Counted from the stretch's first letter, positions 18,601-26,367 are shown. The stretch is 26,367 bases of DNA from Gammaproteobacteria bacterium (GCA_018671205.1 JABHIC010000241.1:1-26367); one strand, 5' to 3'. Numbers and translations are program-made. The notes: generated by a model not told the origin, from the sequence alone.

Positions 18601-19400
18601 AAGTGGGCATCCGGGGTACGGGTCATCGGCAGGTTAGCCCCACAGACGATAATGTATTTTGAGTTATACCAGTCGGCAGACTCTGGTACATCGGTCTGCT
18701 CCCCCCAAACCTGAGGAGACGCCGGTGGTAGATCACAGTACCAGTCATAAAAAGAGCCCACTCCAGCACCAATTAGGGATAAGTACCTGGAGCCAGCCGC
18801 ATAAGAGATCATCGACATCGCAGGAATCGGAGAGAACCCATAAATACGGTCCGGCCCCCACTTCTTGATCGTATGTATATTTGCGGCGGCTATCATCTCC
18901 ACCATCTCGTCCCACTCGGCACGAACAAAGCCTCCCAGCCCCCGAACACCGACATAACTGCCACGCTTGGTCGGATCATTCTGGATAGCTGCCCAGGCAT
19001 CTACCGGATCCTTGCCACTGGCACGCTCTCTGCGATAGAGGTCTACCAGACGACCGCGTACCAGAGGGTACTTAATCCGATGCGGGCTATAGAGATACCA
19101 TGAGAATGAGGCACCACGCTGGCAACCTCTGGGCTCATGGTTGGGAAGATCATCACGGGTACGGGGGTAGTCCGTCTGCTGCATTTCGTAAGCAACCAGC
19201 CCGTTCTTGACAAAAATTTTCCAGGAGCAACCACCGGTACAGTTTACGCCATGGGTGGAACGAACCACCTTGTCATGACGCCAACGATTACGGTAGGTAT
19301 CCTCCCACTGACGATCCTCTTGGGTCACAATTCCGTGCCCCTTTGAGAAGGTATCCTTGACTTTGCCAAAATAGTTCAGACGATCAAGAAAATGACTCAT
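15657..19400 (-). CDS. narG: Respiratory nitrate reductase alpha subunit (Mo-bisMGD)
   Basis: Catalytic subunit reducing nitrate to nitrite on the cytoplasmic side. The 1247 residues equal E. coli NarG in length. The FS0 cluster ligands are H50, C54, C58 and C93 (STHGVNCTGGC and RGCQRG). The Mo-ligand aspartate is D223 in FYDWYCDLPPASPQ. Long blocks such as WGEQTDVPESADWY, NHWYHNDMNYRG, CVGQTGGGWAHYVGQEKLRPQ and NYYGTVGSNRDE are essentially those of the family. AAGGAG precedes ATG 19400. Unlike periplasmic NapA it has no cleaved Tat signal. An intrinsic terminator stands between narK2 and this gene. Confidence 0.99.
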   Translation of the reverse strand: MSHFLDRLNYFGKVKDTFSKGHGIVTQEDRQWEDTYRNRWRHDKVVRSTHGVNCTGGCSWKIFVKNGLVAYEMQQTDYPRTRDDLPNHEPRGCQRGASFSWYLYSPHRIKYPLVRGRLVDLYRRERASGKDPVDAWAAIQNDPTKRGSYVGVRGLGGFVRAEWDEMVEMIAAANIHTIKKWGPDRIYGFSPIPAMSMISYAAGSRYLSLIGAGVGSFYDWYCDLPPASPQVWGEQTDVPESADWYNSKYIIVCGANLPMTRTPDAHFAVESRYNGTKIVSMAPDYAEYVKFADLWMPVKQGTDAAAFLAMGHVALKEFHVNQQDPYFAEYARSFTDFPMQVILSEVEGQRVTGRFLRASDFDNNMGESNNPEWKTIVYDTKSKAFVAPNGSVGFRWGEEGKWNILEQANGSEIDAELSCIDNKDEVVDVAFPHFTPEDGDTLVRKIPARKLTLASGEEVYVASVFDLQVAQYGIDRGLGDNLATSYDDATVPYTPAWAAKVTGVPAADLERTGREFADNASKTRGKSMVILGAAINHWYHNDMNYRGIMNLLHICGCVGQTGGGWAHYVGQEKLRPQAGWAPIAFGLDWHRPPRHTASTTYWYFHTDQWRYERVEADGLLASTAKGRYKGYQLGDYNVVAQRLGWTPSMPHFDKNPLDIVKDAEAAGATDEAGVSKYLAEKLKAGEINFAYEDIDAEENHPRNLFVWRSNLIGCSSKGHEYFLKHLLGAQNGVMSEGTEGASCKEIKWREKSPTGKLDLMVDINFRLNSTGAYSDMVLPTATWYEKADLNTTDMHPFIHPLTKAVDPAWESRSDWQIFKTIAKKFSELSENHLGTQKDVVALPMQHDTPMALAQPFGEVKDWKKGDCDLIPGKTAPIFKVVERNYPDTYAKYIALGPLMSKLGNTIKGIDWNTDHELEQLASLNGVITEEGVSKGLPSLAEDVHVCDAVMRMAPETNGEVAHKSWSAQSKKTGIDHSHLYKGRQDEKITYHDIVSQPRKIITAPTWSGIESEEVSYNACYTNLHEHIPLRTLTGRAQFYQDHEWMLDFGEGFCAYKPAVDLQAHKNVPAAIKGKPHLVLNWITPHSKWGIHSTYQDNLRMLTLFRGGPYFWVSEEDARSIGLRDNDWVEAVNDNGATVARVVVSQRVPNGMAIMYHAQEKNVNVPGSNTTGKRGGILNSVTRTVPKPTHMIGGYAQLSYAFNYYGTVGSNRDEHVIVHKIEDQDVDWLERPLTPEREAKKNPPGINN

Positions 19401-19450
19401 AAATAACTCTCCTTAATTATGGTAACTGGAGTTAAACAGGTAAATAACAG

Positions 19451-19485
19451 AAAAATCCATCGGCCGACCTTTCGGCACGATGGAT
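19451..19485 (-). terminator. Intrinsic terminator between narK2 and narG
   Basis: The hairpin has arms ATCCATCG (19455-19462) and CGATGGAT (19478-19485), with an inner GCCGA/TCGGC stem, one bulged base and a four-base loop. On the minus strand it is followed by TTTTTCTGTTATTT. It should reduce transcription from narK1-narK2 into narG. The opposite side is also T-rich, but no plus-strand gene runs into it. Confidence 0.75.
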
Positions 19486-19498
19486 CTTCTGATTTTTA

Positions 19499-21106
19499 TT
19501 ATGGGTTATCAAACTCTCTTTTTGGACCGAGGTAGTACCACCAGTTCAGTACCAGACAGACCGTGTAGAAGACCGCGAATCCGTAGAGTGCATTCTCCGG
19601 AGTTGCTGCCTTAATCTGCTCACCAAATACCTTCGGAATAATAAAGGCACCGTAGGCCGCCACCGCTGAGGTCCAACCCAGTACTGGGCCCGCCTGCTCC
19701 TTGTCGAATACCATTGCAATGGTACGGAAAGTAGAGCCATTACCAATACCTGTTGCCGCGAAGAGAAGCAGGAAGAGGATAAAGAAGGGGAAGAAGAACT
19801 CCTCTGGCGTTGCAGACTTGTAGGCTGCCGCAAGGAAGTAAGCCACACCCAGGGCACTACCAATCATCACAATAGAGACATACTGGGTAACCTTTGCCCC
19901 GCCCATTTTATCGGCCATCCAGCCACCAATAGGACGAATCAACGCGCCAATAAAGGGTCCCATCCAGGCGTACATCAATGCCGATGGACCATTCGGGTTG
20001 GCCAGATCATGGTTCATCACCCCATCCACACCCATCACATGGGTAAATCCAAAGACCACCTTGATGGCCAGTGCAAAACCCGCAGAGTACCCAATAAAGC
20101 TACCGAAGGTCATGGTATAGATAATACTCATCACCCAGGTATGCTTATTCCCAAAGATCTGGTACTGGCGTTTCAGGTTGTCGCTGATACTGCCAGGCAA
20201 CATCTTGAGGAGCTGCACGGTCATGAACAGAATCACCGCAATGACCGGCCATTTTGCCCACCCAGGTGCACCGATACCGGTAGGGTCTGGAAGAATCACA
20301 TAGAGACCCGCGGCCGCAGTAATGAAACCAATCATCAGCATCATGGAGATCATGGTGAAGGCGCCGATGGGTGAAGGCAGATTAGGGGTAACATGCTCCA
20401 CCTTGAGGTTATTCATTCCAAACCATCCGGCAAAGGCCAGTGGAACGAGGAATAACAGCCAGACAAAACCCGCATTATGGATATAGGTCTCCGAGCCAGC
20501 GGGGATCTTTCCAATCAGGGTTCCCGAGGCATTGACCAGGGTCATGGACTCACCACCAAAGATACCAAAGGTCATCACCAGTGGAACTAGGATCTGCATG
20601 GTGGTTACACCCGCATTACCCAGTCCGGCATTCAGACCCAGCGCCAATCCCTGCTGCTTCTTGGGAAAGAAGAAGCTGATGTTGGACATTGAGGAGGCAA
20701 AGTTCCCGCCACCAAAGCCGGAGAGGAAGGCCAGAATCTGGAAGGTCCAGAGCGGCGTATCCTTATCCTGTAGCGCGATACCGGCTCCAATCGCTGGAAT
20801 CATCAGCAGGGCAGTACTGAAGAAGATGGTATTTCTACCACCCGCGATACGAATAAAGAAGCTACTGGGAATTCGCAGTGTCGCACCGGTCAAGCCGGCA
20901 ATCGCCATCAGGGTAAAGAGCTCTGGTTTTGCAAAGGGGAAGCCCAGATTGATCATCTGTACCGTAATAATGCCCCAGTAGAGCCATACCGCAAAACCAT
21001 TTAACAGACTGGGAACCGAGATCCACAAATTTCGATTTGCGACCTTCTTCCCTTCCGACTCCCAGAACTCTTCATTTTCCGGGTCCCACTTGGTGATATC
21101 CGACAT
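19499..21106 (-). CDS. narK2: NarK2-type nitrate/nitrite transporter (MFS)
   Basis: Twelve-helix major-facilitator transporter, most likely nitrate/nitrite exchange across the inner membrane. Nitrate-signature-like glycine stretches are GLNAGLGNAGVTTMQ in the first half and a less Gly-rich TSAVAAYGAFIIP in the second. A hydrophilic N terminus (SDITKWDPENEEFWESEGKKVANRN) before the first helix is characteristic of the NarK2-like half of narK1-narK2 pairs. The start at 21106 (535 residues) has AAGGAG about seven bases upstream; an in-frame start at 21133 lacks one. It follows narK1 by 93 bases and is separated from narG by a terminator hairpin. Confidence 0.92.
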   Translation of the reverse strand: MSDITKWDPENEEFWESEGKKVANRNLWISVPSLLNGFAVWLYWGIITVQMINLGFPFAKPELFTLMAIAGLTGATLRIPSSFFIRIAGGRNTIFFSTALLMIPAIGAGIALQDKDTPLWTFQILAFLSGFGGGNFASSMSNISFFFPKKQQGLALGLNAGLGNAGVTTMQILVPLVMTFGIFGGESMTLVNASGTLIGKIPAGSETYIHNAGFVWLLFLVPLAFAGWFGMNNLKVEHVTPNLPSPIGAFTMISMMLMIGFITAAAGLYVILPDPTGIGAPGWAKWPVIAVILFMTVQLLKMLPGSISDNLKRQYQIFGNKHTWVMSIIYTMTFGSFIGYSAGFALAIKVVFGFTHVMGVDGVMNHDLANPNGPSALMYAWMGPFIGALIRPIGGWMADKMGGAKVTQYVSIVMIGSALGVAYFLAAAYKSATPEEFFFPFFILFLLLFAATGIGNGSTFRTIAMVFDKEQAGPVLGWTSAVAAYGAFIIPKVFGEQIKAATPENALYGFAVFYTVCLVLNWWYYLGPKREFDNP

Positions 21107-21166
21107 TGCTGTCTCCTTAATTGTTGAACACAAAAGCTAAAATACAACTACCTGGCAAACCACCTA

Positions 21167-21184
21167 AACCTGGCCCTCCAGGTT
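21167..21184. repeat. Perfect 7-bp inverted repeat between narK1 and narK2
   Basis: AACCTGG, loop CCCT and CCAGGTT. The arms are identical to those at the end of rho (74-91). No T-run follows on the minus strand, so it is not a standard terminator; it may be an mRNA-stability or processing hairpin, or a dispersed palindromic repeat. Confidence 0.5.
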
Positions 21185-21199
21185 CAAGCTTAAATATAC

Positions 21200-22648
21200 C
21201 TACTCCAGAGTCTCGCTTCGACCCGCTGAGCTCTGCTGCTCACGCTCTCTCTTGATACGCTCAGCGTCACTCCTCGCCCGTTCCAGGGAGGTGGTGTAAC
21301 TGTTATAGAACTCCTCAATCATCTCGGATTGATCTACAGCCGCTTTGGCAACCGCATAGGCCTCAATATCCTCATGAGTTTTCTCATACTCATTCATGAC
21401 ATGATCCTTCGCGATCTGCACATCCTGTTGCTGTTTATCCTGTGCGAAGGTGTAGTGCATCCAGACCAGAGAGACTGAGGTGGCACCGTAGAGCAGCATA
21501 AAGACAGTACTGTTGACACCGGTAAAATCAATCATCGCGCCAAACATAATGGGCAACAGAAAACCGCCCATACCACCGGCCAGCCCCACAATTCCAGAAG
21601 CGACTCCGATATTATCGGGGTACTCATCGGAGAGGAATTTGAACACGGAGGCCTTACCAAATCCCCAGGCGATCCCCACTACGAAGAGCAGACTGGTAAA
21701 TACCCAGACATTCAGTCCAATACCTACGGCCACATCTCCGTTGACGGTCTTGACGACCATCTCTGTCTGTGGGTAGGACATAATGAAGAGGCAGACCCAG
21801 GAGATCCACATCACCCACCAGGTCACCTTATAGGCACCATACTTATCTGAGAACCAGCCGCCGAGCGCACGAATCACACCTGATGGCAGCACAAACACCG
21901 CCGCCAACAGCGCAGCCGTGGTGAGATCAAAGCCGTACTCCGAGATATAATATTTGGTCATCCAGAGAGAGAGCCCCACAAAACCACCGAAGACCAGGGA
22001 GTAGTACTGCATATACTTCCAGATTTTGGGATCATTCAGCATCTTTAACTGATCGGCAACGGTGACATGGGATCCCACTTTATGTTCAGGATCCTCATAG
22101 GTGAACATCCAGTAGAGTACCACCACCACAAACATCGCAACCGCGTAGACCTTGGGAACCATCTCCCACCCATAGGCCACCACCAGAGAGGGGGCAACAA
22201 ACTTGGTTAGTGCGGCTCCCGCATTACCGGCACCAAAAATACCCATCGCAAAACCCTGCTTCTCTTTGGTAAACCAGCGTGCGGTGTAGGCGATTCCGAC
22301 CGAGAATGAGGCACCCGCAATACCAACAAACAGCCCCAACACAAGGAACTGCCAATATTCAGTGGCCTCACCGATAAACCAGAGTGGAAGAATGGTGGCC
22401 AGCATCAGCAGGAAGTAGACAATCCGTCCACCAAATTTATCTGTCATCATCCCCACTGGTAGCCGGGTCACCGAACCGGTAAGAATCGGGGTAGCAATCA
22501 ACAGGCCGAACTGTGTCTCGCTCAGGGTTAATAACTCCTTAATCGGGATTCCAATAATCGAGAACATCACCCATACGGCAAAACATGCGGTAAAGGCAAA
22601 GGTGTTCATAGTCAACACTGAGAGCTGTTTAGTTCTGAAACTTGGCAT
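21200..22648 (-). CDS. narK1: NarK1-type nitrate/nitrite transporter (MFS)
   Basis: Twelve-helix MFS nitrate transporter. The two nitrate-signature motifs are GIFGAGNAGAALTKF and GIVGLAGGMGGFLLP. The N terminus (MPSFRTKQLSVLTMNTFAFTA) matches NarK1/NasA-like transporters thought to act as nitrate-proton symporters. A hydrophilic, Glu/Lys-rich C-terminal tail of about 70 residues follows the last helix. The start at 22648 (482 residues) is chosen because AGAGGA lies six bases upstream; the ATG at 22654 is too close to that site and the one at 22705 has none. It is the first gene of the minus-strand nar cluster and is divergent from narX. Confidence 0.93.
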   Translation of the reverse strand: MPSFRTKQLSVLTMNTFAFTACFAVWVMFSIIGIPIKELLTLSETQFGLLIATPILTGSVTRLPVGMMTDKFGGRIVYFLLMLATILPLWFIGEATEYWQFLVLGLFVGIAGASFSVGIAYTARWFTKEKQGFAMGIFGAGNAGAALTKFVAPSLVVAYGWEMVPKVYAVAMFVVVVLYWMFTYEDPEHKVGSHVTVADQLKMLNDPKIWKYMQYYSLVFGGFVGLSLWMTKYYISEYGFDLTTAALLAAVFVLPSGVIRALGGWFSDKYGAYKVTWWVMWISWVCLFIMSYPQTEMVVKTVNGDVAVGIGLNVWVFTSLLFVVGIAWGFGKASVFKFLSDEYPDNIGVASGIVGLAGGMGGFLLPIMFGAMIDFTGVNSTVFMLLYGATSVSLVWMHYTFAQDKQQQDVQIAKDHVMNEYEKTHEDIEAYAVAKAAVDQSEMIEEFYNSYTTSLERARSDAERIKREREQQSSAGRSETLE

Positions 22649-22930
22649 TTTCATTCCTCTTGGTAGCACTACATTTGCAACCCACTTTGGGTATTCAGGC
22701 CGCATCTAACCCCACTTATGTTGACTGTACAAGCCATCACCCTCCTGCTACAGCACACCAGTACAGCCCCCGATACCTCTTTGGTGGTACAAGGGGTATC
22801 AAACTATCTCACTGTAACTATTGTATTTTATAAAAAAAACTATACGATAGTGGGATCCCTCACCGAATCCTAGTACCTTACGGGGTACCCCTATATTCCT
22901 CTCTATTCTGCCACCCCATCCCATCGACCT
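22649..22930. promoter_or_regulatory. Divergent narK1/narX control region with candidate NarL heptamers
   Basis: A 282-base region between divergent starts. NarL-type heptamers (TACYNMT) are TACCTCT at 22774-22780 (plus), TACCCCT at 22792-22798 (minus) and TACCCCT at 22886-22892 (plus). The first two form an imperfect inverted repeat with 11 bases between them, not the usual 7-2-7 spacing. The third touches a -10-like TATATT (22892-22897) ahead of narX. Three copies of AACTAT (22802, 22816 and 22838) and a palindrome ACTAT-ACG-ATAGT (22839-22851) are also present. I did not find a convincing FNR/Anr box (TTGAT-N4-ATCAA). Binding is inferred. Confidence 0.45.
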
Positions 22931-24823
22931 ATGTCCACTCATTCCAACAGACAGTCACTCATCCTCCGTTTCGGAATCGCCATGGTCGGGATTGTCTTGC
23001 TGACATTCTCCAGCATGCTCAGCTCCATTTTTATCTCCGAATCGATCAGCGGTATGGGCAGCGCCATTAATCGAGCCGGCGCCCTACGTATGCAGTCCTT
23101 TCAGACCTCAACCAACCTCTTCCATCGAATGAGTCACCCTGAGACCGACCATTCTGCCCCTCACTACCTCTATGATTTCGAGTCGCGCCTCTACGACCCC
23201 TTGCTCAGCCATGCGATCCCGCAAAACCCCGATAGCCCTATTTATCAGAATTATCAACAGGTAATAGACTCCTGGAAGGAGCAGATCAGACCTCTGCTCT
23301 ATCTCTATGAGAACCAGAAGGTAAATCCCCTCCAGAAAGAGAGCTTTCTCTCTACAACTGGAAGCCCGGATCATATGCACTATCTAGAGGCGGTTCATAA
23401 TTTTGTGGCCAAAATCGACCAATTAGTCAATGCGCTGGAGAACAAGATAGAGGAGCAGATCCAAACACTCCATTTGATCGGCCTCACCACTCTTTTCATT
23501 GCAATCACGATTGTTCTGCTCACCCTGATCTCGCTCCATTTCAGGGTGATTGCCCCACTACAGACGTTAGCGATCGCCACAGAGAGGATACGACAGGGCG
23601 ATTTTAGCTATCGAGCCATTATCGATGGAAACAATGAGCTCTCCGCACTGGCAAACACCTTTAATGCCATGTCTATTGAGCTCTCAGAGACCTACACCAA
23701 CCAGGAACGGGAGATTCGTGATAAAACTGCCGACCTTTCACAGAAAAAAAACGCGATGGAGCTGCTCTATCACACCACCAGAATACTCAGTCAGTCCCCC
23801 ACCCACACCAAGAGTTATGACCAGATTCTTGAAAAGATCAATCAATATCTGGGTATCCACTCTGGCCTGATCTGCCTCTCCAGCAGCGCCAACAAGAGTG
23901 GGCACCTACTGGCATCCACCCAATACGAAGAGAGTTGTCTCTCTGACTGTTACCACTGTCACGATCCCGCTCAACAGAACAAACACAAGATTACTCTGAC
24001 CATCCAACACCGCGACGCCGCCTATGGGCTGCTTATTATTGACAACCGCGAGGATCGCATCACCGAGTGGCAACGGTCAACACTACAGATCATTTCAGAA
24101 CAGATTGGCCTCGCACTGTATATCGCAAGCCGCCTGCAAAAAGAGCGCGAACATGACCGCCTTCAAGAGAGAAGCAGTATTGCCCGTGAACTCCATGACT
24201 CACTGGCCCAGTCCCTCAGCTTCCTCAAAATTGAGGTTAGCCGAAGCCAGGCACTTCTCTCAACCATTGAAAACAGCCAACCGGTTCAATCCATCATTGC
24301 GGAGGTGCGCAGTGAACTCAACAATGCTTACCGCCAGCTGAGGGAGCTCATCACCGCCTTCCGCCTCTCCAACGACCCGGTCAGCATTGAAAAGAGCATT
24401 GAGCAGACGATTGAGAGCTTTAAACGGCGTGGAGAGGCCACCTTAATCACCGACATTCGGATGGAAGGGTGCAAAATCACCCCTTATGAGTCCATTCATC
24501 TGGCCCAGATCCTTGGTGAGGCGCTGAACAATGCCTTCAGGCACTCACAAGCTGACCATATTTGGGTTGAGTTTCGCTGTACACCCACACACCGGATCAT
24601 ACTCACGATACAAGATGATGGTATTGGCCTTGACTCAATGACAGAAAAAGAGGGGCACTATGGGCTCTCGATCATGCAGGAGCGCGCTCAATCCATCAAC
24701 GGAGAGTATGAGATCAAGGCACGTCTCGGGGGTGGCACCACGATAGTGATAAACTTTATTCCAGAGCAGTATCAGAACTCACCAACCGATGGAAATATCC
24801 AGTCATGGCTCAACCAAATTTAA
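22931..24823 (+). CDS. narX: Nitrate/nitrite sensor histidine kinase NarX
   Basis: Membrane sensor kinase that phosphorylates NarL in response to nitrate or nitrite. Domains in order: TM1 (about 14-37), periplasmic sensor with the P-box INRAGALRMQS (46-56), TM2 (about 180-203), HAMP (about 203-255), a GAF-like central module with a cysteine cluster C336, C340, C343, then HisKA_3 with H422 in RELHDSLAQSLS, and HATPase with N box LNNAFRHS and G boxes DDGIGL and GGGTT. The 630 residues match NarX (598 in E. coli). The P-box Arg (R53) corresponds to the ligand-contacting arginine. narL starts 19 bases before its stop. No good Shine-Dalgarno was seen before ATG 22931. Confidence 0.94.
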   Translation: MSTHSNRQSLILRFGIAMVGIVLLTFSSMLSSIFISESISGMGSAINRAGALRMQSFQTSTNLFHRMSHPETDHSAPHYLYDFESRLYDPLLSHAIPQNPDSPIYQNYQQVIDSWKEQIRPLLYLYENQKVNPLQKESFLSTTGSPDHMHYLEAVHNFVAKIDQLVNALENKIEEQIQTLHLIGLTTLFIAITIVLLTLISLHFRVIAPLQTLAIATERIRQGDFSYRAIIDGNNELSALANTFNAMSIELSETYTNQEREIRDKTADLSQKKNAMELLYHTTRILSQSPTHTKSYDQILEKINQYLGIHSGLICLSSSANKSGHLLASTQYEESCLSDCYHCHDPAQQNKHKITLTIQHRDAAYGLLIIDNREDRITEWQRSTLQIISEQIGLALYIASRLQKEREHDRLQERSSIARELHDSLAQSLSFLKIEVSRSQALLSTIENSQPVQSIIAEVRSELNNAYRQLRELITAFRLSNDPVSIEKSIEQTIESFKRRGEATLITDIRMEGCKITPYESIHLAQILGEALNNAFRHSQADHIWVEFRCTPTHRIILTIQDDGIGLDSMTEKEGHYGLSIMQERAQSINGEYEIKARLGGGTTIVINFIPEQYQNSPTDGNIQSWLNQI

Positions 24824-25461
24824 CGACCCTCTTAATCATTGATGACCATCCACTCTTTCGCAAAGGGGTTAAAAATCTAATCTCCATGAACCCCAACCTC
24901 TCGGTAATCGGTGAGGCAGCAGACGGTGAGGCGGGTATTACACTGGCGTTTCAACTCATGCCTGACCTGATTCTACTCGATGTCGATATGAAGGGAATTA
25001 CCGGTATTGAGACACTCCAGCGGCTCAAGCAGAAGAAAATTTCATCGAAGATCATTATGCTGACCGTCTCAAACCATGAAGAGAATGTTCTTGATGCACT
25101 CCGTTGTGGCGCAGATGGCTACCTGCTTAAGGATATGGAGCCAGAGGATATCCTGGATAAAATATCACAAGCCACTGAGGGTCATACGGTAATCAGTGAA
25201 CAGTTAACCAGCCTGTTGGCCAAATCCATTCGTAACGACAGCAGCTCCCCAGACAGCTCAACAGAGGCGGCTCTGACCACCAGAGAGCATGAGATTCTCC
25301 AGCTGGTGATGGTGGGCATGAGTAACAAGCGGGTGGCACGCCAACTAGAAATATCAGACGGCACCGTCAAGGTGCATATGAAACATATTCTGAAAAAACT
25401 ACACCTGAAAAGCCGCGTAGAGGCCGCCGTCTGGGCCATCAAAAACCTGGAAGAGTGCTGA
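24805..25461 (+). CDS. narL: Nitrate/nitrite response regulator NarL
   Basis: Two-domain response regulator. The receiver domain has the acidic pair in IIDDHP, the phospho-acceptor D59 in LILLDVD, the Thr of MLTVS and the Lys of LLKD. The C-terminal LuxR/NarL-type helix-turn-helix spans about 155-215, with LTTREHEILQLVMVGMSNKRVARQLEISDGTVKVHMKHILKKL. At 218 residues it matches E. coli NarL (216). It overlaps the end of narX by 19 bases, indicating translational coupling. It should act on the upstream divergent region and thereby on narK1. It converges with the chemotaxis gene with six bases between stops. Confidence 0.95.
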   Translation: MAQPNLTTLLIIDDHPLFRKGVKNLISMNPNLSVIGEAADGEAGITLAFQLMPDLILLDVDMKGITGIETLQRLKQKKISSKIIMLTVSNHEENVLDALRCGADGYLLKDMEPEDILDKISQATEGHTVISEQLTSLLAKSIRNDSSSPDSSTEAALTTREHEILQLVMVGMSNKRVARQLEISDGTVKVHMKHILKKLHLKSRVEAAVWAIKNLEEC

Positions 25462-25467
25462 TCTGGA

Positions 25468-26367
25468 TTAGGCCTGATCATCCTCCCCCAGCTGAAAGAG
25501 ATCCACCAGTTGGGCAAGCTCCCCTGCCTGCTCATCCATCGACTCGCTGGCTGCAGCCGCCTCCTCAACCAGTGCACTATTCTGCTGATTACTCACATCC
25601 AGTTGAGCAACCGAGCTATTAACCTGTGCCACATTTCTGGACTGCTCCTCACTAGCCGCGGCAATATCACTCACAATATCATTTACTTTTTTAACCGACC
25701 CCTGGATGAACTGTAGCGCCTCTCCACTCTGCTCAACCAGTTCCCCCCCCTCTTTAACCCGATCTGCACTATCCTCGATAAGCTGCTTAATATCCTTTGC
25801 CGCATCGGCTGAACGTTGCGCCAGGGTTCTCACCTCACCCGCAACCACCGCGAACCCACGACCATGATCTCCTGCCCGTGCCGCCTCGACCGCAGCATTC
25901 AGTGCCAGCAAGTTGGTCTGAAAAGCGATCCCGTCAATCAGGATAATAATTTCTGCAATCTTTGCGCTAGACTCATTGATCCGTCCCATCGCAACCACCG
26001 CATCACTGACAACGGCTGCACCACTCTCTGCCTGATTGCGTGCCTCAACCGCGATTTGGGTCGCCTGAGAGGCATTGACTGCATTCATCTTTACGGTGCT
26101 TGCCATCTCCTTCATACTGGTCGCCGTCTTCTCCAGACTGGCCGCCTGCTCGATAGTACGTTGTGAGAGGTTACTGTTTCCATCCGCAATCTCTCCAACC
26201 CCATGACGAATCATGTTGGCGGAATTTCGTACATTTCCGACAATCTTGCGCTGATTGGCCAGCGAGTGGTTAATCGATTGAGTCAGCACGGCAAGCTGCC
26301 CCGGATGTTCGCCATCAATACCCTGACTCAAATCACCATCCGCAGTACGTTTCATCACCTCGGCAAC
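25468..26367 (-). CDS. Methyl-accepting chemotaxis protein, truncated by window end
   Basis: C-terminal part (about 299 residues) of a chemoreceptor; the reading frame remains open to the window edge, so the sensor, membrane segments and true start lie outside. The visible part begins in a HAMP domain (VMKRTADGDLSQ) and runs through the antiparallel coiled-coil signalling domain, with the highly conserved hairpin tip DGIAFQTNLLALNAAVEAARAG and GRGFAVVAGEVRTLAQRSA. It ends LVDLFQLGEDDQA with no NWETF-type CheR-docking pentapeptide. The ligand cannot be judged. It is tail-to-tail with narL and not obviously part of the nitrate cluster. Confidence 0.93.
   Translation of the reverse strand, partial: VAEVMKRTADGDLSQGIDGEHPGQLAVLTQSINHSLANQRKIVGNVRNSANMIRHGVGEIADGNSNLSQRTIEQAASLEKTATSMKEMASTVKMNAVNASQATQIAVEARNQAESGAAVVSDAVVAMGRINESSAKIAEIIILIDGIAFQTNLLALNAAVEAARAGDHGRGFAVVAGEVRTLAQRSADAAKDIKQLIEDSADRVKEGGELVEQSGEALQFIQGSVKKVNDIVSDIAAASEEQSRNVAQVNSSVAQLDVSNQQNSALVEEAAAASESMDEQAGELAQLVDLFQLGEDDQA

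Noticed and set aside
15657..19400. narG as a periplasmic nitrate reductase catalytic subunit that could explain napFGH
   Set aside because: Length, H50/C54/C58/C93 ligands, D223 and absence of a cleavable Tat signal identify it as membrane-bound NarG, not NapA.

Overview
This window looks like gammaproteobacterial chromosome. Protein matches recalled from memory are closest to Escherichia/Pseudomonas-type families: Rho, RhlB, YrfG, NudE, CysQ, a YaiL-like DUF2058 protein, NarGHJI and NarXL. The gene orders trxA-rho beside rhlB, and narXL divergent from narK1-narK2-narGHJI, are both gammaproteobacterial. A DsrC/TusE-superfamily gene and a full respiratory nitrate reductase would suit a facultatively anaerobic, possibly sulfur-oxidising lineage, but no sulfur-oxidation gene is visible, so that is inference.

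Layout. Positions 91-2004 (minus strand) hold trxA followed by rho. After a 0.6 kb non-coding stretch with promoters facing both ways comes a large secreted protein (2613-5351, plus) with Asp-box repeats, an Ig-like domain and a tandem cysteine module. It sits between trxA and rhlB (5579-6901, plus), which are direct divergent neighbours in E. coli. Then come yrfG (minus), and nudE with cysQ (plus, overlapping). A small Cys-rich protein (8971-9183, minus) has its own near-consensus promoter and a structured leader.

From 9311 to 22648 everything is on the minus strand and concerns nitrate respiration. In transcription order: narK1, narK2, a strong hairpin terminator, narG, narH, narJ, narI, a second strong terminator, a DsrC/TusE-like gene lacking the family cysteines, a DUF2058 gene, napF, napG, napH. 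No napA, napB, napC or napD is present here. Divergently, narX and narL (22931-25461, plus) encode the nitrate/nitrite two-component system; the shared intergenic region carries candidate NarL heptamers. The window ends in a truncated methyl-accepting chemotaxis protein (minus).

How it works together (known families plus inference): NarX senses nitrate/nitrite and phosphorylates NarL, which should control the narK1 promoter. NarK1/NarK2 exchange nitrate and nitrite. NarGHI reduces nitrate with quinol electrons after NarJ-assisted cofactor insertion. NapF/G/H are electron-transfer Fe-S proteins normally tied to the periplasmic nitrate reductase, so their presence without NapA, behind a cysteine-less DsrC-like protein, is the most unusual feature of the cluster. 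No tRNA, rRNA, CRISPR array, insertion sequence or phage gene was recognised.
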